Positions 9,419-19,230 are shown, counted from the first letter of the stretch. The stretch: 64,000 nucleotides of DNA from Verrucomicrobiota bacterium (GCA_003218375.1 QHNH01000019.1:1-64000); one strand, 5' to 3'. Translations and numbers: made by a program. Notes: a model not told the origin generated them from the letters alone.

Positions 9419-10300
9419 ATGAGCGCGAAAACAAAAATAGCCCTTGTCCAGATGCAGTGCGGGACCGATCCGGCCGCAAATATGGCGAAGGCGATCGCGC
9501 GCATTCGCGACGCGGCGAAACAAGGCGCCCAGATCGTCTGCCTGCCGGAGCTGTTTCGCTCCCAATATTTTTGCCAGGTCGAAGACCACGCGAACTTTGC
9601 TCTGGCGGAGGAAATTCCCGGCCCTTCGACGGCGGAACTTGAAACCGTCTCGCGGGAATGCGGCGTGGTGATCGTCGCGTCGCTCTTCGAGAAACGGGGA
9701 GCCGGCGTTTACCACAACACCGCCGCGATCATCGACGCCGACGGCCAGTACCTCGGGAAATATCGCAAGATGCATATCCCCGACGACCCTTCTTATTATG
9801 AGAAGTTTTATTTCGCGCCGGGCGATCTCGGTTTCCAAGCCTGGCCGACGCAGCACGGGAAGATCGGCGTCTGCGTTTGCTGGGACCAATGGTATCCGGA
9901 ATCGGCGCGGCTGACCGCGCTCCGCGGCGCGCAAATTTTGTTTTACCCGACGGCGATCGGCTGGCATCCGCGCGAGAAGGAAAAATATGGCACGGCGCAG
10001 TATTCCGCCTGGGAGACGATGCAGCGCAGCCACGCGATCGCGAACGGGTGCTACGTCGCGGCGATCAATCGCGTCGGCCACGAAGCGCCGGCGGGCGGCG
10101 ATGGGATCGAATTCTGGGGACAAAGTTTTATCGTCGCGCCGAACGGCGAAATTATCGCCAAAGGCAGTCTCGATCGCGCAGAAATCGTCACAGCTGAGAT
10201 CGAGTGGGACCGCGTGGACGAACACCGGACGCATTGGCCGTTCCTCCGCGATCGCCGCATCGACGCCTACTCCGGAATCGAACAGCGGTTAATTGATTAA
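9419..10300 (+). CDS. aguB: N-carbamoylputrescine amidase (nitrilase superfamily)
   Basis: CLPELFRSQYFCQVED, YRKMHIPDDPSYYEKFYFAPGD, GVCVCWDQWYPESAR. Confidence 0.92.
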   Translation: MSAKTKIALVQMQCGTDPAANMAKAIARIRDAAKQGAQIVCLPELFRSQYFCQVEDHANFALAEEIPGPSTAELETVSRECGVVIVASLFEKRGAGVYHNTAAIIDADGQYLGKYRKMHIPDDPSYYEKFYFAPGDLGFQAWPTQHGKIGVCVCWDQWYPESARLTALRGAQILFYPTAIGWHPREKEKYGTAQYSAWETMQRSHAIANGCYVAAINRVGHEAPAGGDGIEFWGQSFIVAPNGEIIAKGSLDRAEIVTAEIEWDRVDEHRTHWPFLRDRRIDAYSGIEQRLID

Positions 10301-10315
10301 AGTATCGCGTGCGGC

Positions 10316-10418
10316 CGGAACATAGACTTTCAGTCTGTGCGCCCAGCGGGGTAGCCCGCTGAATGGTTACAGCGGACAGAATGCCCGCTGGGCGCACAGG
10401 CCAGAGGCCTATGTTCCG
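10316..10418 (+). repeat. REP-A palindromic element
   Basis: CGGAACATAGACTTTCAGTCTGTGCGCCCAGCGGG...CTGGGCGCACAGGCCAGAGGCCTATGTTCC. Confidence 0.92.
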
Positions 10419-10469
10419 GCTTCCCCATTAATTATTTTCATTTCGCTGTCCCGGCGGTACGTTGCGGCC

Positions 10470-10979
10470 ATGAAAACACTTATCATTTCGCTGGGCATGC
10501 TCTGCGCTCTCATGGTGGTCGCGCACGGGCAGGAGGTGACAAAGGCGACTTGCAAGCTGGAGTCGAAGTCAGGCAGTCAGGTCACGGGCACGGTGACGTT
10601 CACCAAAGTGGGCGACAACGTCCAGGTGGTGGGCGACATCACTGGATTGAAGCCAGGCAAGCACGGGTTTCACATTCATGAAAAGGGCGATTGCTCCGCG
10701 CCCGATGCCGCCTCCGCGGGTGCGCACTTTAACCCGGGACAACATAAGCATGGCGGCCCGATGACGGCCGAACGTCACGAAGGCGATCTCGGAAACCTCG
10801 AGGCCGATGCTTCCGGCAAAGCGCATATCGATTGGAAGGGAAAGATGAGCTTGAGCGGCGCTGATTCGATCATTGGCAAATCGGTTGTCGTGCATGAGAA
10901 GGAAGACGACCTGAAGACGGACCCGTCCGGCAACTCCGGTGCGCGGCAGGCGTGCGGCGCGATCGAGGCGGCAAAGTAG
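10470..10979 (+). CDS. sodC: Cu/Zn superoxide dismutase, exported
   Basis: GKHGFHIHEKGDCSAPDAASAGAHFNPGQHKHGG, VVVHEKEDDLKTDPSGNSGARQACG. Confidence 0.93.
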   Translation: MKTLIISLGMLCALMVVAHGQEVTKATCKLESKSGSQVTGTVTFTKVGDNVQVVGDITGLKPGKHGFHIHEKGDCSAPDAASAGAHFNPGQHKHGGPMTAERHEGDLGNLEADASGKAHIDWKGKMSLSGADSIIGKSVVVHEKEDDLKTDPSGNSGARQACGAIEAAK

Positions 10980-11015
10980 TTCGAGGAACCGTCATGAAGA
11001 ATCCCCGTCAGGACC

Positions 11016-11040
11016 GGCGGTCATAGACCGCCGCTACAGG
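11016..11040 (+). repeat. Half/solo REP-C hairpin
   Basis: GGCGGTCATAGACCGCCGCTACAG; matches one arm of the copies at 35260 and 59433. Confidence 0.75.
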
Positions 11041-11042
11041 GA

Positions 11043-12134
11043 ATGCAGCTGCTGAGCCTTAGCGAAATCCGTCGACACGCCCAGAATGGCGCGGCCGTGG
11101 AAGCGCGCGTCCACGTTCAGATCGAAGGCGTGGCCTCGAAGGTCACCCGCGAGCAAAAGCCATACTGCGAGCTGAGCCTCGCGGATGCCTGCGACCGCAT
11201 GACGTTGCGGGTCTGGAGCGATCATCCCGAGTTCAAAGCGTGCGGCACGCTGAAGGCGTCCGATTTCATCGAGCTGCTGGGCGAGTTTGTGCAGCACCAG
11301 CAATTCGGACTCGACGCTCGGAATTGGAAGGTGCGCCATCTCAACGGCCAGGAACGCTCGGAACTACTGCAGGGACCGCCGGACCTCCGCGCTAAACAGG
11401 CCGCGGATTGGGAATACATCGGCGAACGAACGCGCGCGCTCGGCGATCCGCGGCTGCGTGCGCTCGGCGAAGCGTTCCTCAGCGAGCATGGCGAACGCTT
11501 TCGGCGCACAGCGGGCGCGCGCTCGTATCATCACGCCCGCCGCGGCGGCCTCGTCGAGCACGTCGCCCAGATGATGCGGATGGCGATCGCGCTCGCGCCG
11601 CTTTATCCGCAGCTCAATCTCGATTTGCTCATTGCGGGCGTTTTATTTCACGATGCCGGCAAGCTCTGGGAGAATCATTTGCCGGAGACCGGATTCACGA
11701 TGGGCTACGACGAGCGCGGCGAATTGATGGGGCACATCTCGATCGGGTTGGAACTGGTTAATTCGATCTGGCGCAAATTGCAGACGGAGGAAAACACAAG
11801 CGCGTGGAGCTCGCTCACGCCATCTTCGGAAGATGTGCGAATGCATTTGCTGCATTTGATCGGCGCGCATCATGGCGAACCCCAATTCGGTTCGCCCGTT
11901 AGCCCGAAGACGCCGGAAGCGATGGCGCTCAATTACATCGATAATCTCGATGCCCGAATGGAAATGTTCGCGGCCGGTTATCTCGTCGCCAAGCCGATCG
12001 CCGATCGCATCTTCGACCGCGTCCGGCCGTTACCAGGAAATCTGGTGAAGCCGCTGGAGAAATTCCAGGCGCCCGGAGCAAATGGTCCGCCGCCGCTTCC
12101 GAAAACGAGTGGCGAGACCGGCCGGCTTCTGTAG
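11043..12134 (+). CDS. OB-fold plus HD-domain 3'-5' exonuclease-like protein (YhaM-like)
   Basis: N-terminal OB region and HHARRGGLVEHVAQMMRMA...GVLFHDAGKLWE...HLIGAHHGEPQFGSPVSPKTPEAMALNYIDNLDARM. Confidence 0.85.
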   Translation: MQLLSLSEIRRHAQNGAAVEARVHVQIEGVASKVTREQKPYCELSLADACDRMTLRVWSDHPEFKACGTLKASDFIELLGEFVQHQQFGLDARNWKVRHLNGQERSELLQGPPDLRAKQAADWEYIGERTRALGDPRLRALGEAFLSEHGERFRRTAGARSYHHARRGGLVEHVAQMMRMAIALAPLYPQLNLDLLIAGVLFHDAGKLWENHLPETGFTMGYDERGELMGHISIGLELVNSIWRKLQTEENTSAWSSLTPSSEDVRMHLLHLIGAHHGEPQFGSPVSPKTPEAMALNYIDNLDARMEMFAAGYLVAKPIADRIFDRVRPLPGNLVKPLEKFQAPGANGPPPLPKTSGETGRLL

Positions 12135-12227
12135 CCGCTTCGCTGTGCGAAGCGTGAGAGCGACTCTGCCATCCATCTAGCGGCACCGCGCAATCCCACG
12201 CTTCGCACAGCGAAGCGGCTACAGAAG
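12126..12227 (+). repeat. REP-B element between convergent genes
   Basis: CTTCTGTAGCCGCTTCGCTGTGCGAAGCG...CGCTTCGCACAGCGAAGCGGCTACAGAAG. Confidence 0.92.
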
Positions 12228-13028
12228 ACGTCGCTTCGCCTCGCTGAGATATTCCTCATCGATCTCGAAGCCGATGAAATTTTTCACGTCGCACCGTTTC
12301 GCAGCAACGGCGGAGTTTCCGATTCCGAGGAATGGATCGAGCATGGTTTCAATCCGCGTGATCCCGTGCAGCCTGATGCACCACTCCGCCAATTGCACCG
12401 GGAACGTGGCCGGGTGCGGCCGTTCCTTCGCGCGTCGCTGAATCGTTTCATACGGAACGAACCACGTATTCCCGCGGCAGCGCCGGTCCTTTCCGCGAGT
12501 GTGGCCCCAGCGCGCGATGTTACTCTTATCCGCGTAGGGAACGCCTAAGGCGAGGCGGTCGATCGGCGTCTTGCCTTCCGGCGTGAGATGGAAAATGTAT
12601 TCGTGGCAATCGTTGAGATAGCGCGGCGAGCTGATCGGCTTGAAGTGACCACGAGAAGTCGTTAGGCCGGCGTCGTCTTCGATCGAGATCGCCTTGATCC
12701 AATGGATCGTGTTCTGGAGAACGAACAAATCGCGCAAACGAAGAACGAGTTCGTGGGGCAACAGCGGATTCGACGGGGCCGCACCGAGATTGAGGAAGAG
12801 CGAGCCGTCGCGTTTGAGCAGCCGTCGCAGTTCCACCGCCCAGGCGTGGCACCAATCAAGATAATCTCCGCGCGCCTGCCGGTCCGAATAGCGGCTGTAA
12901 GCGATTCCGAGATTGTAGGGAGGCGAAGTAACCACGAGATCGATCGTGGCGCTGTTCATCTTCGCCATGGTTTCGAGGCAATCGCCCTGGCGCAGATCGA
13001 ATGAGGTCACGATGCAGTTTGGCCACAT
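12219..13028 (-). CDS. Site-specific DNA methyltransferase (orphan in this window)
   Basis: DLVVTSPPYNLG motif IV, LDPFLGIGNSAVAAKRCDVKNFIGFEIDEEYLSEA; start placed at MWPNCIVTSF because the upstream extension is repeat E. Confidence 0.88.
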   Translation of the reverse strand: MWPNCIVTSFDLRQGDCLETMAKMNSATIDLVVTSPPYNLGIAYSRYSDRQARGDYLDWCHAWAVELRRLLKRDGSLFLNLGAAPSNPLLPHELVLRLRDLFVLQNTIHWIKAISIEDDAGLTTSRGHFKPISSPRYLNDCHEYIFHLTPEGKTPIDRLALGVPYADKSNIARWGHTRGKDRRCRGNTWFVPYETIQRRAKERPHPATFPVQLAEWCIRLHGITRIETMLDPFLGIGNSAVAAKRCDVKNFIGFEIDEEYLSEAKRRLL

Positions 13029-13047
13029 ACAGTTTGTCGTACAAGCC

Positions 13048-13171
13048 AAAAGCTCCAAGCTCCAAGCACCAGAGAAGCTCCAAACAACCAAGCTCCAAAA
13101 GGGAGCGCAGCTGGTTTGATGTTTGATGCTTGGAGCTTCTCTGGAGCTTGGAGCTTGGAGCTTGGAGCTTT
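13048..13171 (+). repeat. Inverted repeat family E (GCTTGGAGCT type)
   Basis: AAAAGCTCCAAGCTCCAAGCACCAGAGAAGCTCC...GCTTGGAGCTTCTCTGGAGCTTGGAGCTT; second copy at 18494. Confidence 0.9.
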
Positions 13172-13243
13172 CAGGAACGCGCTGCGCCAGCCTTGGGATG
13201 ACGGCGCGTTTATCGTGCTCGATGTTGTGTTACCTTTACGACG

Positions 13244-14044
13244 ATGTCCGACAAGCCGTCCAAGTTGAAGATCGTCGACCGCGAGTTCACCTCGCGGCTG
13301 CTGGTGGGAACGGGGAAGTTCGGCTCGAACGAATTGATGCGCGACGCCCTGATCGCGAGCGGTACAGAAATCGTGACCGTGGCCCTGCGACGCGCCGATC
13401 TTTCCGGCAAACATGATGCGTTCGCGAACATTCTCGACTTCATCGATCCGAAACGCTTTCTGCTTTTGCCGAACACGAGCGGGGCGCGAAACGCCGAAGA
13501 AGCGGTGCGCCTCGCGCGCCTTGCCGTGGCCGCAGGCCTGCCGAATTGGATCAAGCTCGAGATTCATCCGGATGCGCGTTATCTTTTGCCCGATCCCGTC
13601 GAGACTTTGGCCGCCGCGGAAATCCTGGTGAAGGAAGGCTTCGTTGTCCTGCCCTACATCAATGCTGATCCGGTCCTGGCGAAACGTTTGCAGGATGTCG
13701 GCACCGCGACGGTGATGCCGCTCGGTTCGCCGATCGGCAGCAATCGCGGGATCGAAACGCGCGCGCAGATCGAGATCATCATCGAACAAGCGACCGTTCC
13801 CGTGGTGGTGGATGCCGGTTTGGGCGCGCCCAGCCAGGCGGCCGAAGCGATGGAGCTGGGAGCTGATGCGGTGCTGGTGAACACCGCCATCGCCATCGCC
13901 TCCGATCCGAGCCGGATGGCGCACGCCTTTCGCAAAGCCGTCGAAGCCGGCCGCGAAGCGCGCGAGATTGGTTTGGCGGAAACAAGAGCAAGCGCTTCCG
14001 CCACCAGCCCGCTCACCGGATTTTTTTCAGGCGGCGAGCAATAA
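13244..14044 (+). CDS. thiG: Thiazole synthase
   Basis: [68 protein letters not shown]. Confidence 0.95.
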   Translation: MSDKPSKLKIVDREFTSRLLVGTGKFGSNELMRDALIASGTEIVTVALRRADLSGKHDAFANILDFIDPKRFLLLPNTSGARNAEEAVRLARLAVAAGLPNWIKLEIHPDARYLLPDPVETLAAAEILVKEGFVVLPYINADPVLAKRLQDVGTATVMPLGSPIGSNRGIETRAQIEIIIEQATVPVVVDAGLGAPSQAAEAMELGADAVLVNTAIAIASDPSRMAHAFRKAVEAGREAREIGLAETRASASATSPLTGFFSGGEQ

Positions 14045-14045
14045 T

Positions 14046-14138
14046 CTTCTGTAGCCGCTGCCCTGGGGGCAGCGTGAGTTTGGGCTCGGCAGCAGTTGAC
14101 GTCGATACTCACGCTTCGCACAGCGAAGCGGCTACAGA
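14046..14138 (+). repeat. REP-B element
   Basis: CTTCTGTAGCCGCTGCCCTGGGGGCAGCG...CACGCTTCGCACAGCGAAGCGGCTACAGAA. Confidence 0.9.
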
Positions 14139-14140
14139 AA

Positions 14141-14365
14141 TCATAGCGGCCGATAAATAACGCCGGCGTCGTTATAGAATTCGATCTGCCGTCCGCCGAC
14201 GCGGCGAACGAAACGCCAGCCATGTTGACGGACGATGTCGCGCAGTTCTTCGTCGGAAAGCGCGCGGACGACGCGCAGCTCCGACGGATGGGTCACGGAA
14301 TACTCCGGTTTCACGGCCAGCATCCGCGCTATTTTCGCGATCACCGCCGGTAATTGCTCGTCCAT
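14141..14365 (-). CDS. Hypothetical 74-aa protein
   Basis: MDEQLPAVIAKIARMLAVKPEYSVTHPSELRVVRALSDEELRDIVRQHGW; plausible coding composition only. Confidence 0.45.
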   Translation of the reverse strand: MDEQLPAVIAKIARMLAVKPEYSVTHPSELRVVRALSDEELRDIVRQHGWRFVRRVGGRQIEFYNDAGVIYRPL

Positions 14366-14441
14366 CCGGCTACTTTCGCACAGGGAACACGAAGGTCACA
14401 GAGTTTGGCGGCGTCGCGGGGCTGAGGTAGGTTCCGGGCCG

Positions 14442-15659
14442 ATGTTTTCCGAGACCGTCATCCTGCGCGGACACATTATTGATTCCCTGATTCTGCCGAA
14501 GGTGCTCGATCAAATTCTGACCCAGGGCGGCGATTTCAAGATCGGCGAAATCAAGATCGGCCAGAATCGGGTCGATCAAAGTTACGCGCGCATCGAGGTC
14601 TCCGCGCCGAGCCACGAGGTTCTCGATGAAATTGTGCGGCGCTTGCGCCAGCACGGGGCCGAAGTCCTGGAGAAGGCCGACGTCCAACTGGCGCCGGCGC
14701 CCGCGGACGGCGTTTTTCCGAAGGACTTTTACGTCACGACAAATCAACAGACGTTCCTCACCCTCGACGGCACCGAGATCGAGGTGCGCCCGGCCTTGAT
14801 GGATTGCGCGATCGTCGTCGATCACGACGCGCGCCGCGCCACGGCGAAGAAGTTTCACGAAGTGTGGCGCGGCATGGAAATCGTCGTCGGGCACCAGGGC
14901 ATCAAGGTGATGCCCGTACAGCGTTCCACCGCGCGCACGGACGTTTTCGAGTTCATGTCCACCAGCATTGCGCTCGAAAAACCCAAGAGTGGGGTGATCC
15001 GCGAGATGGCGACGGAATTGAAGCGCGCGCGTGACGGAGGCGGGAAAATCCTGGTCGTGGCCGGTCCCGCGATCGTGCACACGGGCGCGGTCCCGCATTT
15101 GGAAAAACTGATCGAGTGGGGTTACGTGAATCTTCTTTTTGGCGGGAACGCTCTGGCGTTGCACGACATCGAGAACGCGATCTTCGGCACGTCGCTTGGC
15201 GTTCACTTAGCGCGCGGTTCCCTCGCCGAGCGCGGTCACGAGAATCAGATGCGCGCGATCAACATGATCCGGGAAGCCGGCAGCATTTCGCGCGCGGTCG
15301 AAAGCGGAACGCTCAAGACTGGAATCATGGCCGGCTGCGTGCGACACGGCGTTGAGTTTGTCCTGGCCGGCTCGATCCGGGACGATGGCCCGTTGCCGGA
15401 AGTCATTACCGACACGATCGAGGCGCAGGACGCGATGCGGGAAAAAATCACCGGCGTCACGACCGCGTTGATGATGGGAACGATGCTGCATTCGATGGCG
15501 GTGGCGAATTTGCTTCCGGCGACAGCCAAAACTTTATGCGTGGATGTGAATCCGGCCGCGGTCAGCAAGCTGACGGAGCGCGGATCGTTCCAATCGCTCG
15601 GCCTCGTCTCGGACCTGGAACCATTCCTGCGCGAGTTAACAATGGCGCTGGCGCGTTGA
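14442..15659 (+). CDS. LOR/SDH bifunctional protein (TIGR00300-like, ornithine cyclodeaminase-type)
   Basis: MFSETVILRGHIIDSLILPKVLDQI...LVVAGPAIVHTGAVPHLEKLIEWGYVNLLFGGNALALHDIENAIFGTSLG. Confidence 0.85.
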   Translation: MFSETVILRGHIIDSLILPKVLDQILTQGGDFKIGEIKIGQNRVDQSYARIEVSAPSHEVLDEIVRRLRQHGAEVLEKADVQLAPAPADGVFPKDFYVTTNQQTFLTLDGTEIEVRPALMDCAIVVDHDARRATAKKFHEVWRGMEIVVGHQGIKVMPVQRSTARTDVFEFMSTSIALEKPKSGVIREMATELKRARDGGGKILVVAGPAIVHTGAVPHLEKLIEWGYVNLLFGGNALALHDIENAIFGTSLGVHLARGSLAERGHENQMRAINMIREAGSISRAVESGTLKTGIMAGCVRHGVEFVLAGSIRDDGPLPEVITDTIEAQDAMREKITGVTTALMMGTMLHSMAVANLLPATAKTLCVDVNPAAVSKLTERGSFQSLGLVSDLEPFLRELTMALAR

Positions 15660-15665
15660 ATATGG

Positions 15666-15775
15666 CGGAACATAGACTTCCAGTCTGTGCGCCCAGCGGG
15701 GTTTCACCCCGCTGTAAAGGCGCCCGCAGCAGACAGAATGTCCGCTGGGCGCACAGGCTGGAAGCCTATGTTCCC
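15666..15775 (+). repeat. REP-A palindromic element
   Basis: GGAACATAGACTTCCAGTCTGTGCGCCCAGCGG...CGCTGGGCGCACAGGCTGGAAGCCTATGTTCC. Confidence 0.93.
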
Positions 15776-15813
15776 GTGCTGAGGATGACCGTCGCGCGGT
15801 AATTTTTATTCGT

Positions 15814-16620
15814 ATGCGCCAGCTTTTGCTTTGTCCGCCGGATCATTACGGGATCGAATACGAGATCAATCCCTGGATGAGCCGCGCTCGCGGCGCCGAA
15901 ATTCCGGTCGCGCAGGCCCAATGGAAAGGGCTCTTTAACAAACTTTCCAGCCTCGATTGCAAGATCGAGTTGATCCCGCCCCGGCCGAAATTGCCCGACA
16001 TGGTATTCACGGCCAACGCCGGCCTGACGATTGGCCGCCGTTTTATCCCCAGTAATTTCCGGCACGAAGAACGCGCCGGCGAAGCGCCGCATTTCGCCCG
16101 CTGGATGGAAGAGCGCGGCTACGAAGTCGTCTGGCTCCCGAAGAATTTATATTTCGAGGGCGAAGGCGACGCGCTCTTCGGCGGCGACGTTCTTTTCTGT
16201 GGCTACAAATTTCGGTCCGACATTAATTCGCACCGCGCCGTCGCGGACATCCTCGGCTGTCTCGTGATCTCGGTGGAGCTGGTCGATCCGCGTTTTTATC
16301 ACATCGATACCTGCTTCTGTCCGTTGCCGGACGGCGGCGCGTTTTGGTTTCCCGACGCATTCGACGAATACGGCCAGCGCGCGATCCGCGATCATCTCCG
16401 CGATTTGATCGACGTCGTCGAGGAAGAAGCTGTCCATTTTTCCTGCAACGCCGTCGTCCTCGGCCGCGAAATCGTTTTGCCTAAAGGCGCGCCGAAGCTT
16501 GTCACGACTTTGAAAGATCGCGGCTATACCTGCCATCCGTTGCCCATGAGCGAATTCCTCAAGGCCGGTGGCGCCTGCAAATGCCTGACCATGTTCATGC
16601 CGCAGCGGGAGAAGCTGTAG
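15814..16620 (+). CDS. Amidinotransferase-fold protein (arginine dihydrolase/dimethylargininase-like)
   Basis: MVFTANAGL, FEGEGDALFGGDVLFCGY, YHIDTCFCPLPDGG, MSEFLKAGGACKCLTM (catalytic Cys region). Confidence 0.85.
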   Translation: MRQLLLCPPDHYGIEYEINPWMSRARGAEIPVAQAQWKGLFNKLSSLDCKIELIPPRPKLPDMVFTANAGLTIGRRFIPSNFRHEERAGEAPHFARWMEERGYEVVWLPKNLYFEGEGDALFGGDVLFCGYKFRSDINSHRAVADILGCLVISVELVDPRFYHIDTCFCPLPDGGAFWFPDAFDEYGQRAIRDHLRDLIDVVEEEAVHFSCNAVVLGREIVLPKGAPKLVTTLKDRGYTCHPLPMSEFLKAGGACKCLTMFMPQREKL

Positions 16621-16673
16621 CCGCGCCGCTGCGTCGGGGCGTCAACGCGGCGACGCAGCGCCGCGGCTACAGC
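16614..16673 (+). repeat. REP-B-like variant between convergent genes
   Basis: GCTGTAGCCGCGCCGCTGCGTCG...CGACGCAGCGCCGCGGCTACAGC. Confidence 0.8.
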
Positions 16674-18424
16674 GCGCGTTTGTGTCCGAGCGCCGCTTCG
16701 ATTTTCCCCAGCGGCAAACAATTCACCACGTCCTGTTTCGTGAGCCAGCCTTTCCGCGCGACGCCGATACCGAACCATAAGTCCTGCAGGCGCTCGATGC
16801 CGTGGGCGTCGGGGTTGATCACACATTTCACTCCTTTTTCTTTCGCGAGCGGCCACCAGCGCCAGTCGAGATCGAGGCGTTTCGGCGCGGCGTTGATCTC
16901 GATCCAGGTGCCGGTCTCGCCCGCGGCGTCGATGAGGGCCGGAATATCCACCGCATACGGATCGCGTTTTAAGAGTAACCGGCCAGTCGGGTGAGCGAGC
17001 ATCGTGACGTGCGGATTTTGCATCGCGCGAATAATCCGGCGGGTCATGTCCGCTTCCGAGAGCGTGAACGCGGAGTGGACGGAGGCGACGACGTAATCGA
17101 GCTCCGCCAGGACGTCGTCGGGAAAATCAAGCGAACCGTCGCGGAGGATGTCGCACTCGACGCCGGCGAAGAGACGGAAGTTGTCGAACTCTTCGTTGAG
17201 CTTGTGGATCATCGCGACCTGGACGCGCAACCGCGCCACATCCAGCCCGCGCGCCTGGATCGAGCTGCGGCTATGATCGGCGATCCCGAGATATTGGAGA
17301 CCAAGCTCCTGCGCTGCCGCGGCCATTTCCTCGAGAGAACTGCGGCCGTCACTCGCGGTGGTGTGGCAGTGGAACGTGCCGCGAAGATTTTCCGCTTCGA
17401 TCAGGCGTGGGAGTTTTCCCGCCGCGGCCGCCTCGAATTCGCCGCAGTTCTCGCGCAGTTCCGGCGGAATGTAATCGAGATCGAGCGCGCGATACAGGTC
17501 CGCCTCTTCGCGGACGACCGGGATTTTGCGACCTTGTTTTGTTTGTTTCGCGGCGGGATCCGGCGGTGCTTCGCCGAGCCGATACTCGTTCAAAGTCCAA
17601 CCGCGCTTCAGGGCCCGGCTCCGGACCTCGATATTGTGCTCTTTGCTGCCGGTAAAATAATTGAGGGCGAACGGATATTCCGTCGTGGTCACCACCCGCA
17701 GGTCGCATTGAATGCCGGAGCGCAATCGCACGCTCGATTTCGTCGGCCCCTGGGCGATCACCGACTCGACGAGCGGATGGTGAACGAAGAGCGCGGAGAT
17801 TTCCGCCGGCGCCGAAGTCGCCACGATGAAATCGAGATCGCGCACGATCTCTTTCCGGCGCCGGTAACTGCCCGCGATGCAGACATGGAGCGCCTCGGGA
17901 TGCGCGCGCAGGTCGCCCTGCAACTGTTCCGCTTCCGCGGCGATCTTCCCGAGCTGGAACGAGCCCGCATATTTCTCTCGTTCGTCGATGGCGTGGCAGA
18001 GTTTTTCCTGCGTCGTTTTGCCGAACCCCGGCAGTTCCGCCACGCGACCGGCGACGCACGCCTCGTGCAACTGCGCGATCGAGCTGACCTGCAGTTTCTC
18101 GTGAAGCGCCTTGATCTTTTTCGCGCCTAGTCCGGGCAGCGAAAACAGTTCGAGGATTTCCGCCGGAAATTCCGCCCGCAGGTCCTCGAAAAATTTCAGC
18201 GAGCCGGTCTCGACCAGTTCCTTGATCTTGGCCGCGATGGCCTTTCCGATTCCCGGAATTTTTTCCAGCACTTCTTCATTGCCGAGGTCGGCAATGTTTC
18301 CACCCCAGGTCTCCAGCGAACGGGCCGCGTTCGTGTAAGCGCGGATCTTGAACGGGTTCTCGTCTTTCAATTCGAGAAGCGTCGCGATCTTCTCGAGCAC
18401 GTCCGCGATCGTCGCCTTGTCCAT
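16667..18424 (-). CDS. polX: DNA polymerase X family with PHP domain
   Basis: MDKATIADVLEKIATLLELKDENPFKIRAY, HhH repeats IPGIGKAIAAKI/LPGLGAKKIKAL, GSYRRRKEIVRDLDFIVA, PHP FHCHTTASDGRSSLEEM; start reset from the ORF track because upstream is repeat E. Confidence 0.93.
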   Translation of the reverse strand: MDKATIADVLEKIATLLELKDENPFKIRAYTNAARSLETWGGNIADLGNEEVLEKIPGIGKAIAAKIKELVETGSLKFFEDLRAEFPAEILELFSLPGLGAKKIKALHEKLQVSSIAQLHEACVAGRVAELPGFGKTTQEKLCHAIDEREKYAGSFQLGKIAAEAEQLQGDLRAHPEALHVCIAGSYRRRKEIVRDLDFIVATSAPAEISALFVHHPLVESVIAQGPTKSSVRLRSGIQCDLRVVTTTEYPFALNYFTGSKEHNIEVRSRALKRGWTLNEYRLGEAPPDPAAKQTKQGRKIPVVREEADLYRALDLDYIPPELRENCGEFEAAAAGKLPRLIEAENLRGTFHCHTTASDGRSSLEEMAAAAQELGLQYLGIADHSRSSIQARGLDVARLRVQVAMIHKLNEEFDNFRLFAGVECDILRDGSLDFPDDVLAELDYVVASVHSAFTLSEADMTRRIIRAMQNPHVTMLAHPTGRLLLKRDPYAVDIPALIDAAGETGTWIEINAAPKRLDLDWRWWPLAKEKGVKCVINPDAHGIERLQDLWFGIGVARKGWLTKQDVVNCLPLGKIEAALGHKRAL

Positions 18425-18493
18425 CGTTTTATTGTTATGCAACGCGATGATGCTGTCATCCCGAGGCTGGCGCAGTACGCCGAGGGAAACGTT

Positions 18494-18617
18494 CAAAAGC
18501 TCCAAACACCAAGCACCAGAGAAGCTCCAAACATCAAAGCACCAAAAGCGGCGCCGCTGCACTGATGTTTGGTGCTTGAAGTTTCTCTGGAGCTTGGAGC
18601 TTGGTGTTTGGAGCTTT
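18494..18617 (+). repeat. Inverted repeat family E
   Basis: AAAAGCTCCAAACACCAAGCACCAGAGAAGCTCC...GGTGCTTGAAGTTTCTCTGGAGCTTGGAGCTTGGTGTTTGGAGCTTT. Confidence 0.9.
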
Positions 18618-18624
18618 CCGAATC

Positions 18625-19227
18625 CTACATCCGGCCCCGGCGCTTGTAGAATTGGTAGCGCGCGATGATCGAATCGACGTACTTGCGGGTCCCGGGGAAA
18701 TCGATGTTCGCGAGAAAAGTCTTCTCGGCCACGGGCCTGGTATCGTCGCCGCCTGCCCAGCGCAGGGCGCGGCTGGCGCCGGCATTGTATTCCGCCAGGG
18801 CAAACGGAAGCGGGTTGGCCTGATTTTGCCAATGCTCGATCGCCCGCCGCAGATACCACGTTCCGGCTTCGAGGTTTGTTTTCGGATCGAATAATTCCTC
18901 GACCCGGAAATTGTCCACTTTCGTTTCGCGCGCCCATTCACCCGCGGCCTTCTCGCTCACCTGCATCAGACCGCGCTCGCCGGCCGTGCCGATCTTCTGC
19001 GCATCGAACCGGCTCTCCCGCCAGATGAGCGCTTTCACCAGAAGCGGATCGAGCTGATGTTCCGCCGCCACGGTCCGAATGAGCGCGTCGTGCTGCTGGA
19101 ACCGCCCCGGGCTGATCCATTCGTAAACGGTGTAGAGCGGATCGCCCGATCTCATCGAGAGATAAATCAGGCCGGCCGCTCCGGCGAGCAGCGCGCAGAT
19201 AATCAGTTTAACCAGGAATCGGCCCAT
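18625..19227 (-). CDS. Lytic transglycosylase (SLT domain)
   Basis: LVKALIWRESRFDAQKIGTAGERGLMQV, NLEAGTWYLRRAIEHW, ALAEYNAGASRALRW. Confidence 0.92.
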   Translation of the reverse strand: MGRFLVKLIICALLAGAAGLIYLSMRSGDPLYTVYEWISPGRFQQHDALIRTVAAEHQLDPLLVKALIWRESRFDAQKIGTAGERGLMQVSEKAAGEWARETKVDNFRVEELFDPKTNLEAGTWYLRRAIEHWQNQANPLPFALAEYNAGASRALRWAGGDDTRPVAEKTFLANIDFPGTRKYVDSIIARYQFYKRRGRM

Positions 19228-19230
19228 CGT

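Noticed and set aside
16667-18937. Full 756-aa PolX ORF as given by the ORF track
   Set aside because: The N-terminal about 170 aa overlaps the lytic transglycosylase and repeat E; the true start is MDKATIADVL at 18424
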